This document shows positions 52,966 to 60,124 of a DNA stretch of 64,000 nt, piece after piece. Source of the DNA: Clostridiales bacterium VE202-21 (GTDB lineage: Bacteria > Bacillota > Clostridia > Lachnospirales > Lachnospiraceae); assembly GCA_000509105.1 (NCBI GenBank), contig BAIF02000031.1:1-64000 (forward strand), written 5' to 3'. The notes under the pieces were generated by a model that saw nothing but the letters and a program-made list of their open reading frames with translations, was not told where the DNA came from and searched no databases. Position numbers and translations under genes: made by a program. Each line of letters opens with the position of its first letter. Within the stretch, counting starts at the first letter, position 1.

Positions 52966-53155
52966 GAAATACGATCCATTGTGCGGAGAAGCAGTGAGAG
53001 GAGATCTGCAAAATCAGCCGGAGCCGAACACATTCACCCCTTAATCAGAAGATTAAGATCCTCAAGTGTTTTGATAAGCTGCCCTGGCAGTACTATTATT
53101 CCGGCTGATTTTGCAGATTTCCTCTTACTGCTTTTTCGCACAGTGGATTGTATTC
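52966..53155. repeat. MITE-like element: 57-bp imperfect inverted repeat
   Basis: The left arm (52966-53022) and right arm (53098-53155) are inverted copies with a handful of mismatches. CTGCAAAATCAGCCGGA (left) and TCCGGCTGATTTTGCAG (right) are perfect, while the outer parts GAAATACGATCC / GGATTGTATTC diverge. The 75-bp middle holds two small hairpins (CTTAATCAGAAGATTAAG and CTGCCCTGGCAG). No ORF. It resembles a miniature inverted-repeat element; no obvious target-site duplication. Confidence 0.6.
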
Positions 53156-53205
53156 AGAAAAAATTTATCGATAAAATTTATCGATGAAATTTATCAAAAA
53201 ATATG

Positions 53206-53235
53206 TTGCATTTTATTCGACTTTGTGTTTATACT
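53206..53235 (+). promoter_or_regulatory. Promoter of the riboswitch-pflB transcript
   Basis: TTGCAT (53206-53211), 18-bp spacer, TATACT (53230-53235). Upstream, ATTTATCGAT-type sequence is repeated three times between 53160 and 53196 (period about 13 bp), possible activator or repressor sites. Confidence 0.5.
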
Positions 53236-53249
53236 GAAAGTACGACATA

Positions 53250-53377
53250 AGTATTTAGGCTTCGTGGAAAACTGAAATGTTCTATGTGACTGACGGAAAA
53301 GTGGAGTATACCACATGGGAGCATAGGATAGAACGCCGACCGTCTGGGCAGCTCAATGATTTGGGCTGCCTTTTTTG
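53250..53377 (+). ncRNA. ZTP (pfl-motif) riboswitch with terminator
   Basis: The order GTTCTATGTGACTGACGG (53279-53296), GTGGAGTATACCAC hairpin (53301-53314), GGGAGC (53317-53322), ATAGAACGCCGACCGTCTGGGC (53328-53349; 22 nt in total) follows the pfl/ZTP consensus. GTTCTAT pairs with ATAGAAC. The pseudoknot GACGG (53292-53296) with CCGTC (53340-53344) keeps pairing although the usual sequence is GGCGG/CCGCC, a compensatory change supporting the fold. GGCAGCTCAA (53347-53356) with TTGGGCTGCC (53361-53370) and T6 form the terminator, overlapping the CTGGGC ligand-binding segment. ZTP binding would prevent termination and switch on the PFL gene when folate-dependent C1 units are short. Confidence 0.85.
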
Positions 53378-53490
53378 TTTTTAACTTAGTGTGCATTGGT
53401 ATTGTCTGCATGGTATCAGAGGGAGGAACGAGAAAGGCAGCGGGATGATTGGGAGAAATTTAATGACCTTGATAAATGGAGGATAATGTC

Positions 53491-55729
53491 ATGGAACAGA
53501 AAAATTTTGAGCAATGGAATGGATTTGCAGCAGGAGATTGGCAGAAAGAGATTAATGTCAGGGATTTTATTCAGAAGAATGTGACCCCATATGAAGGCAC
53601 GGACGAGTTCCTGGAAACGAAAACGGAGAGGACGGAGCGCTTGATGGAGCGTCTTAATAGTCTTTTAAAGCTGGAACAGGATTTTGGCGGCGTGCTGGAT
53701 ATCGACACGCAGTCAGTATCGTCTCTGACTGCATACCAGCCAGGTTATCTGGATAAAGCGGAGGAACTGATTGTAGGTCTGCAGACGAACCGGCCATTAA
53801 AGAGGGGGGTGAATCCCTTCGGTGGAATCAACATGGCCAGAAAGGCCTGCAAGGCTTACGGCTATGAGCTTTCTGATAAGATCGAACAGGAATTCCAGTA
53901 CAGGACAACCCACAATGACGGTGTATTCCGCGTGTATACGGAAGAGATGCGTAAAGTCCGGCACGCAGGCATACTGACGGGGCTTCCGGATGCTTATGGG
54001 AGAGGACGAATTATCGGCGACTACCGCAGGGTGGCCCTGTACGGAGTGGATATTCTGATAGAGGAGAAGCAGAATGACAAGAGAATCATCGGCGAGGGGG
54101 ATTTTGATGTCGAGTCCATCCGTTTATCGGAAGAAGTGTTCCAGCAAATCAATTTCCTTAATAAGATGAAGGAAATGGCACAGATGTACGGTTACGATAT
54201 TTCAGAACCTGCACATAATGCCAGGGAAGCTGTCCAATGGACTTATTTTGCGTATCTCGCAGCCATCAAGGAGCAGAACGGCGCCGCCATGTCACTGGGG
54301 CGGACCAGCAGTTTTCTGGATATTTATATTCAGAGAGACATCGAGGCGGGACTGCTGGACGAGGTGCATGCCCAGGAGCTGATTGATGATTTTGTGATGA
54401 AGCTGCGCATGGCAAGGCATCTGCGCACGCCGGAATATAATGAATTGTTTGGCGGGGACCCCATGTGGATTACAGAGTCCATTGGCGGGATGGACGAACA
54501 GGGCCGCACGCTGGTGACAAAGAACAGCTTTCGTTTCCTGAATACGCTTTACAATCTGGGACCGCTCCGGAGCGAACCTGACGGTGCTGTGGTCCGAAAA
54601 GCTGCCCCGGGGCTTTAAGGATTTCTGTGCAAAGGCTTCCATTGATACGGATGCGATCCAATATGAGAACGATGATCTGATGAGACCGGTAAATGGGGAT
54701 GATTATGGAATTGCCTGCTGTGTGTCTGCGATGAAGATCGGGAAGCAGATGCAGTTCTTTGGGGCAAGGTGCAACCTGCCGAAACTGCTTCTGCTGGCGC
54801 TTAACGGCGGATATGATACCTATACCAAGTCTCCGGCTGGACCGGAGATGCCGGTATATGAAGGAGATATACTGGACTTTGATACTGTAATGCAGCGGTT
54901 TGAAAAGTACAGGGAATGGATCTGCCGTCTCTATATAAATACCCTGAATGTGATCCACTATATGCATGATAAGTACGCCTATGAGAAGACACAGATGGCG
55001 CTTCATGATACCGAAGTGGAACGTTTTATGGCATGCGGGGTTGCGGGGCTGTCTGTACTGACAGATTCCCTGAGCGCCATCAAATACGCAAGGGTAAAGG
55101 TTATCAGAGATGAGAACGGATACATAGTGGATTTTGAAACACAGGGAGAATTTCCAACCTATGGAAATGATGACGACAGAGCCGATGAAATTGCAAGGAA
55201 CATTCTGGCCGATATGTCTGCGGAGCTGAAGAAGACGAAGACATACCGTGATGCAGTACACACGCTGTCTGTCCTGACCATTACCTCCAATGTCATGTAT
55301 GGGAAGAAGACCGGCGCAACCCCGGATGGGCGCAAGGCGAAAGAGCCGTTCGCACCCGGAGCAAATCCGATGCATAACCGGGAGAAGAACGGAGCGCTGG
55401 CATCCCTGAATTCTGTAGCCAAGCTCTCCTATGAAGACTGCCGTGACGGGATATCCAATACCTTTTCCATTACTCCGGATACGCTGGGCAGGACAGAAGA
55501 GGAACGGCTTGAGAATCTGGTGAATATCCTGGATGGATATTTCCGGCAGATGGCGCACCACGTGAATGTAAATGTAATAAACCGTGCAATGCTGATGGAG
55601 GCTTATGAGAATCCGGCAAAATACCCGAATCTGACAATCCGGGTTTCCGGATATGCGGTAAACTTCCACAAGCTGTCCAGGGAGCAGCAGAAGGAAGTAA
55701 TTATGCGTACTTTCCACGAAAAGATGTAG
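53491..55729 (+). pseudogene. pflB: Pyruvate formate-lyase, frameshifted in the middle
   Basis: Glycyl-radical enzyme that splits pyruvate with CoA into acetyl-CoA and formate. The active-site pair Cys-Cys is in [14 protein letters not shown] (second frame); the radical Gly is in [15 protein letters not shown] near the C-terminus. These mark a true formate acetyltransferase rather than a diol dehydratase. The first frame (start 53491, with GGAGG) ends at 54618 after losing homology near 54555. Homology continues from about 54577 one base later: [35 protein letters not shown] would read GPAPEPN with one G and one C restored, i.e. two deletions within 20 bp. Riboswitch-controlled, then flavodoxin; no activating enzyme nearby. 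Confidence 0.9.
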
Positions 55730-55767
55730 AATAAAAAGAGAGCACTCAAAGAAAAGAAGGGACAACT

Positions 55768-56265
55768 ATGACATATGAGATCGTATTTGACAGTGCAACC
55801 GGCAATACAAAGCTGCTGGCGGAGAAGATAAAAGAGAGCATGGAGCGGGGGGAATGTGCCTATTTCGGCGGCCCAACGGAGGCTCCTGCACAGTCTGAAC
55901 TGATATTTGCAGGATTCTGGACGGATCGCGGAAACTGCAGTGAGGGAATGAGGAACTTTCTGGAGAGGCTGAATGAGAAAGAGGTATTTCTGTTTGGTAC
56001 AGCGGGCTTCGGCGTCATGCGGGAATACTTTGACAGTATTCTGGAAAGAGTAGAATCATATCTACCGGATAGTTGTACTGTGAAGGGGACATTCATGTGT
56101 CAGGGCCGGATGCAGGAGAACGTAAAGAAGCGTTACGAGGCCATGCTGGAGAACGACCCGGCGGATGCACGGATAAAGGCAATGCTGGATAACTATGAAA
56201 AGGCGCTGCTGCATCCCAACAGTGAAGATTTGCAGGAATTAGAAGAAAGACTGAAGAAGCTATGA
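55768..56265 (+). CDS. Flavodoxin-family protein, 165 aa
   Basis: Flavodoxin fold (Pfam flavodoxin_4 look): MTYEIVFDSATGNTKLLAEKIKE supplies the FMN phosphate loop, AQSELIFAGFWTDRGNCSEGMRNFLERL the second FMN contact, and LFGTAGFGVMREYFDSILERV the third. AGAAAAGAAGGG lies upstream of the start. It is 38 bp after pflB and overlaps the next gene by ATGA. A flavodoxin in a pflB operon could reduce the radical-SAM activating enzyme, which is not encoded in the window; this is inference. Confidence 0.85.
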   Translation: MTYEIVFDSATGNTKLLAEKIKESMERGECAYFGGPTEAPAQSELIFAGFWTDRGNCSEGMRNFLERLNEKEVFLFGTAGFGVMREYFDSILERVESYLPDSCTVKGTFMCQGRMQENVKKRYEAMLENDPADARIKAMLDNYEKALLHPNSEDLQELEERLKKL

Positions 56266-56762
56266 ATATGACAGAACAGGTAAGCCACGAGTTTGAACCC
56301 GTATTTGACAAGAATTCCAGGGTGTTGGTCCTGGGCACATTCCCATCCGTAAAATCCAGGGAAAACCAGTTTTATTACGGTCACCCACAGAACCGTTTTT
56401 GGAAGATTATCGCACGTTTAACTGAAAGCGAAGTGCCGGAGACGATTGCAGATAAGAAAAAGATACTGCTGGATCATGGCATTGCAGTCTGGGATGTCAT
56501 CGCCAGCTGTGAGATCCGGGGATCTAGTGACAGCAGTATCCGAAATGTGGTGCCCGCAGACTTATCCAGGATACTGGACAACTGCAGCATCAAACAGATC
56601 TATGCCAATGGGGGAACTGCCAAAAAACTATATGAAAAATACAGCAGGCCGAAGACCGGCAGGCCAATAACCGGCCTGCCCTCCACAAGTCCGGCGAATG
56701 CCGCTTACTCAGCAGACCGTCTGATGGAAAGCTGGGGAGAAATAAAAAAGTTTATTTTTTAG
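56262..56762 (+). CDS. Hypoxanthine/uracil-DNA glycosylase family protein (HDG), 166 aa
   Basis: Uracil-DNA glycosylase superfamily, family 6 type (deoxyinosine glycosylase). VLVLGTFPSVKSRENQFYYGHPQNRFWKII (residues about 24-53) is the catalytic region with an Asn for hypoxanthine removal in YYGHPQNRFW. LPSTSPANAAYS near the C-terminus is the second UDG motif. It excises hypoxanthine arising from deaminated adenine. Overlaps the flavodoxin gene by ATGA and ends the operon; a perfect terminator follows within a few bases. Confidence 0.87.
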   Translation: MNMTEQVSHEFEPVFDKNSRVLVLGTFPSVKSRENQFYYGHPQNRFWKIIARLTESEVPETIADKKKILLDHGIAVWDVIASCEIRGSSDSSIRNVVPADLSRILDNCSIKQIYANGGTAKKLYEKYSRPKTGRPITGLPSTSPANAAYSADRLMESWGEIKKFIF

Positions 56763-56794
56763 CTCAAAGGGGTCAGACCCCTTTGAGTTTTTTT
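56763..56794 (+). terminator. Terminator of the pflB operon
   Basis: A 12-bp perfect stem (56763-56774 with 56776-56787, CTCAAAGGGGTC and its complement) followed by T7. It begins right at the stop codon of the glycosylase gene. Confidence 0.9.
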
Positions 56795-56880
56795 CTGTTT
56801 ACAGGAGTTTAATACAATATTAACATCCGCATGCTGGAGGTATGTTCCGCAGGCTGCTAACATATATTAGTAAAAGACTC

Positions 56881-56917
56881 GTTATTATTCACGGCCCATA
56901 GGCCGTAGATAGTACAA
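56881..56917 (+). repeat. GTTACTAT hairpin repeat, copy 3
   Basis: GTTATTATTCACGGCCC, ATA, GGCCGTAGATAGTAC: a degenerate copy with the core CACGGCC/GGCCGT conserved. It lies 55 bp upstream of the alarmone synthetase. Confidence 0.5.
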
Positions 56918-56971
56918 AGCCCCTATTATGAGGTCTTATATGAAATATAAACAGAGAGAAGCATCGTTTGA

Positions 56972-57598
56972 ATGAAAAAGAAAAATAATAAGTTGAAAGC
57001 GAATTTGGTTAACAGTGATTTTAGTATTAAGGGCGAGTGTGCGATCAGCCTGCTTCTGACAAAACTGGATATCATTAATATCGAGCTGTCGATGGAGCTG
57101 GACCGCAATGTGATTCAGATGAAGACAGGGCGTATGAAATCCTACGAGAGCACCTGCAAGAAAATGGACAGAAAGGGGATTGAGAAAACCTTTTCGAATG
57201 CGCTGGAAAAAGTAAATGACCTGATCGGGGTGCGTGCGGTCTGCTCTTATATGGATGATATTTACCGAATCGCAGAGATTTTTTCGGAGCAGAAGGACGT
57301 TAAGATTGTAAAAGTAAAGGATTATATAAAAAATCCGAAGACATCCGGATACCGGAGCCTTCACTTGATTATGGAAATCCCCATTGGATTCCAGGGCGGC
57401 ACCCAGTGGATGAAGGCAGAGCTTCAGCTGCGCACTGCGGCCATGGACTACTGGGCGAATCTGGATCATCAGCTGAGATACAAAAAGGGCAGGCGCGAAG
57501 CGGAACTAATCGACAATGAGCTGCAGAAATGTTCGGAAACTATTGGAAAACTGGATCAGACTATGTTGGAAATCCGAAAAAAAATAGATAAAATATAA
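56972..57598 (+). CDS. Small alarmone synthetase (RelA/SpoT synthetase domain), 208 aa
   Basis: Makes (p)ppGpp from ATP and GTP/GDP. Visible synthetase blocks are GRMKSYESTCKKM (ATP side), NDLIGVRAVCSYMDDIYRIAEIF, KVKDYIKNPKTSGYRSLHLIMEIP (GTP side) and AELQLRTAAMDYWANLDHQLRYK with the catalytic Glu. There is no HD hydrolase, TGS or ACT domain, so it is a stand-alone synthetase like RelP/RelQ. A C-terminal helix (KIGLDQTMLEIRKKI-like) probably tetramerises. No strong ribosome site is visible (AGAGAGAAG upstream). A GTTACTAT repeat precedes it. Confidence 0.92.
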   Translation: MKKKNNKLKANLVNSDFSIKGECAISLLLTKLDIINIELSMELDRNVIQMKTGRMKSYESTCKKMDRKGIEKTFSNALEKVNDLIGVRAVCSYMDDIYRIAEIFSEQKDVKIVKVKDYIKNPKTSGYRSLHLIMEIPIGFQGGTQWMKAELQLRTAAMDYWANLDHQLRYKKGRREAELIDNELQKCSETIGKLDQTMLEIRKKIDKI

Positions 57599-57735
57599 AG
57601 CCCAGGCCTAAATAATAACAGGACAGTCATATTTGCTTTCTTAGAAAAACTGTATTATACTGATACTATGCGGGATATGAGCCAAGAAAAAGCGGATGTG
57701 CCATACCCCCAGAATACGGGAGAGGAGCCGGGAAA

Positions 57736-58302
57736 ATGGTCGAGACAGGGGTTATACATGGAAGATTTCAGATCTTTCATTTAAAACATATGGAGTATTT
57801 GCTGGCAGCAAAAATGAGATGCAAAAAGCTTTTTATAGGGATTACACATCCTGATATCTCATCATTCGCAGCTACATCGGATCTGGATCAGCACGGAACA
57901 ACGAGAAGAGATAACCCGCTCACATATTTTGAGCGTCTGGAAATGATAGAAGGAGCGCTGGCTGACTTTGGAGTAGGTCGGGAAGAATACGAGATCATCC
58001 CGTTCCCCATCAGCCATCCAGAACTCATTCTCCAGTATGCACCGAAAGATGCAACCTACTATATGAGTATCTGCAGTGACTGGGACGAAGAGCGCTGCCA
58101 AACACTCCAGGGCCTGGGGCTGGAGGTCGAGGTACTGTGGAGAAAAAGCAGAGAAGAAAAAGGAATCACAGGAGACGAAATCAGAAGACTAATTGCTGCT
58201 GATAAAGAATGGCAGCAGTATGTACCAAAGACCGTGGGTGAATACCTCACCAGCCATTCTATCACCGAGAGGATACGTGGGGTGCAGTATTTGTATGAGT
58301 AG
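57736..58302 (+). CDS. Nicotinamide/nicotinate mononucleotide adenylyltransferase-like protein, 188 aa
   Basis: Nucleotidyltransferase fold: IHGRFQIFHLKHMEYLLAAK carries the H-x-x-H ATP-binding motif (His15, His18) in the archaeal NadM form. LTYFERLEMIEGAL and IIPFPISHPELILQYAP are typical. GITGDEIRRLI replaces the ISSTxIR motif of bacterial NadD. It adenylylates a nucleotide (NMN or a related compound). The start follows GGAGAGGAG. It is the last gene before the giant hairpins; no NAD biosynthesis gene is adjacent, so a role outside the main pathway is possible. Confidence 0.8.
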   Translation: MVETGVIHGRFQIFHLKHMEYLLAAKMRCKKLFIGITHPDISSFAATSDLDQHGTTRRDNPLTYFERLEMIEGALADFGVGREEYEIIPFPISHPELILQYAPKDATYYMSICSDWDEERCQTLQGLGLEVEVLWRKSREEKGITGDEIRRLIAADKEWQQYVPKTVGEYLTSHSITERIRGVQYLYE

Positions 58303-58309
58303 GGGGGCC

Positions 58310-58559
58310 GCTGCCGGAGCCGGACATAGGGATGGTTGGAAACGGGATGGGGGCTGTAAGCTGGAGTAGAGGAAAAAAGACGGCAGACAGGGGGAACCTG
58401 GACACATCACCCAAAGCCTTGATGGCTTTGCGCGCTGGGTCCAGGGAATATTGTAATTCGGAATTACAATATTCCCCCCTGTCTGCCGTCTTTTTTCCTC
58501 AACTCCACCTAACAGCCCCCAAGACGCTTCCAGCCATCCCTATGTCCGGCTCCGGCAGC
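58310..58559. repeat. Giant hairpin 1 (250 bp)
   Basis: The outer 26 bp are perfect (58310-58335 with 58534-58559: GCTGCCGGAGCCGGACATAG and beyond). The next about 59 bp of each arm pair with about ten mismatches and include GGAAAAAAGACGGCAGACAG with CTGTCTGCCGTCTTTTTTCC, a bidirectional terminator-like core. The head (58395-58473) branches: CCTGGAC/GTCCAGG around AAAGCC-TTGAT-GGCTTT, and a 33-nt palindrome GGGAATATTGTAATTC-G-mirror. As RNA this is one long stem with a three-way head. Confidence 0.8.
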
Positions 58560-58758
58560 TGGGTACATCAAATCGGAAATAATGCACATGTGGGACGTAT
58601 ACGGTAGAGGCGGATCTGCGCGGCGGAAGCGGTTAATTGCTACTCCTAAAAACTGTATACACAACCCCGTATATTAAGCTCCCGCTTATCCAACTCCATC
58701 CGCTGCTACCGAATTGCCCCCCACCATAAGGCATGCCTTCAAATCCGGAAGAAGCCCA

Positions 58759-59055
58759 GCCTGTCTGGAATGGGGAACGGGAGGGCGGCGGGAAAGAAGG
58801 GATGGTTCCTGGAAGTATAGAGTGCGCGGTTTAGAAGTACTTACACAAAAGAAACTGCCCACGAGGGATGGCAAGTGATTTACCAAATCACTTGCCAGTA
58901 CAACCTAAGACGAGAAAGCATCAAGCTTTCTCGTTGCATGTTGTACGTGCCCTCGTGGGCAGTTTCTTTTGTGTTAGTACTTCTCCGCAAACGGGTGACT
59001 TCCAGGAACCATCCCTTCTTTCCCGCCGCCCTCCCGTTCCCCATTCCAGACAGGC
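58759..59055. repeat. Giant hairpin 2 (297 bp) with 58-bp perfect arms
   Basis: 58759-58816 and 58998-59055 are perfect reverse complements over 58 bp (outer end GCCTGTCTGGAATGGGGAAC). After an unpaired bubble of about 13-16 nt, 58833-58867 pairs with 58950-58984 with one mismatch in 35. The 82-nt head holds GGCAAGTGATTT-ACC-AAATCACTTGCC (58870-58896) and GTACAAC/GTTGTAC enclosing ACGAGAAAGC-ATCAA-GCTTTCTCGT (58898-58946). No ORF, transposase signature or repeat unit is visible. Confidence 0.85.
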
Positions 59056-59079
59056 GGACTATTTCCCATGAATCCTGCC

Positions 59080-59739
59080 TTAAGGAAGCAAAAAAGCATA
59101 CATCAATACGAAGTGGCAGGCGCTTCCCCCCATTACGAACAAATGGAAGATTTCGTGGCTTCCGAAATTTTTATGTTTGTTATCGAAGATGGGCACTTTC
59201 AGTGCATAGATGATTCCTCCGATTGTATAGATAATCCCTCCTGCAAGGAGCCAGAAGAATCCGGCTCTGGACATGTTATTCAAGATCTGCGTGAATGCCA
59301 GTACGCAGGTCCATCCCATTCCGATGTACAGAACGGAAGATACCCATTTTGGACAGAAGACCCAGAATGCCTTGATGAGGATTCCTACAATTGCTATGCC
59401 CCAGACAAGTGTCAGAAGGATCCGGCCGGTTTTACCGGGCAGAACAAGGAGACAGATCGGGGTATAACTTCCTGCGATCAGAATAAAAATCATCATATGG
59501 TCAATCTTTTTCAATATGGTATTGACCTTTTCTGATAAATCAAATGTATGATAAGTCGTGCTTGCTGCATATAATAAAATCAGGCTGGCTGCGTATATTG
59601 CCAGGGAAACCACATAGACACTGCGTGGTTCATGTGCCGCCTTTATCAACAACGGAATAGCGGCAAAGATTGCCATTAACATTCCTATAAAATGTGTAAT
59701 TGCACTGCCCGGGTCTTTAATATGCTGCGTCTTAGTCAT
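59080..59739 (-). CDS. Hemolysin III (PAQR/HlyIII) family membrane protein, 219 aa
   Basis: Seven predicted membrane helices, starting DPGSAITHFIGMLMAIFAAIPLLI. The family's metal-binding residues appear in LLYAASTTYHTFD (His after the Ser/Asp-type motif), and in HEIFHLFVMGGSACHFVLMYAFLLP at the C-terminus with three His. Despite the name, these are thought to be zinc-dependent lipid hydrolase-like or receptor-type proteins; their bacterial role is unclear. The start at 59739 follows AGGAGG. It is convergent to the nucleotidyltransferase gene, and its transcript would run into giant hairpin 2 25 bp after the stop. Confidence 0.9.
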   Translation of the reverse strand: MTKTQHIKDPGSAITHFIGMLMAIFAAIPLLIKAAHEPRSVYVVSLAIYAASLILLYAASTTYHTFDLSEKVNTILKKIDHMMIFILIAGSYTPICLLVLPGKTGRILLTLVWGIAIVGILIKAFWVFCPKWVSSVLYIGMGWTCVLAFTQILNNMSRAGFFWLLAGGIIYTIGGIIYALKVPIFDNKHKNFGSHEIFHLFVMGGSACHFVLMYAFLLP

Positions 59740-59980
59740 AATATCATGCCTCCTAAAAATGAAAACTTTTACATGTAGTTTTTAAAACTATGTTTAGTAT
59801 ATGCTTATATTACAACTATTATTACAAAATTGCAAGCGTTTCAGAGATTTTATTTTTTTAGAAACGGACATATTCCGGACGATTTTCAGGCTGCATGGGA
59901 AGCCGATCGTAACAATTCCGGCCTTCCTGAACTGTAACAGCCGATTACTGGCGGAAAATACAGGCAGCCTGTACTCAAAA

Positions 59981-60067
59981 TTGACAATTGGCGCCAAGTC
60001 TGCTATGATAGCAACTGAGACTATGTGTATATCCTTTACTTGGTGTCCGGTAAAGGGTATTTTTTTG
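59981..60067 (+). promoter_or_regulatory. Promoter and leader attenuator of the DEAD-box helicase gene
   Basis: -35 TTGACA (59981-59986), 17 bp, -10 TATGAT (60004-60009). Shortly after the start site TATCCTTTAC (60030-60039) pairs with GTAAAGGGTA (60050-60059), followed by T7 (60060-60066): an intrinsic terminator inside the leader, about 60 nt before the start codon at 60125. The rest of the 59740-60124 spacer holds no gene. Confidence 0.7.
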
Positions 60068-60124
60068 AGATTTTAAAGGTCTGTAAAAATGACACAGAAT
60101 TAAGAATAAGAATAAAGGAGATTT

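Larger units (their letters stand above)
58303..59079. other. Intergenic region of two giant hairpins
   Basis: Between the convergent genes ending at 58302 and 59080 no protein gene is supported: all ORFs here are short and follow the arms. Two very large inverted repeats fill most of it (58310-58559 and 58759-59055), with a 199-bp spacer 58560-58758 in which I see nothing. Details are given under the two repeat entries. Confidence 0.8.

Noticed and set aside
53160-53200. CRISPR-like short repeats
   Set aside because: The three ATTTATCGAT units are 12-14 bp apart without spacers. They look like regulatory half sites or simple AT-rich repeats. No CRISPR array or cas gene is in the window.
54470-55765. 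431-aa minus-strand frame opposite pflB
   Set aside because: Antisense shadow of the conserved PFL C-terminal half, which has the CysCys and glycyl-radical motifs on the plus strand.
58686-59213. Several 60-110 aa frames inside giant hairpin 2
   Set aside because: Frames on both strands follow the inverted arms and give near-identical peptides from each arm. This is a consequence of the repeat, not of coding.
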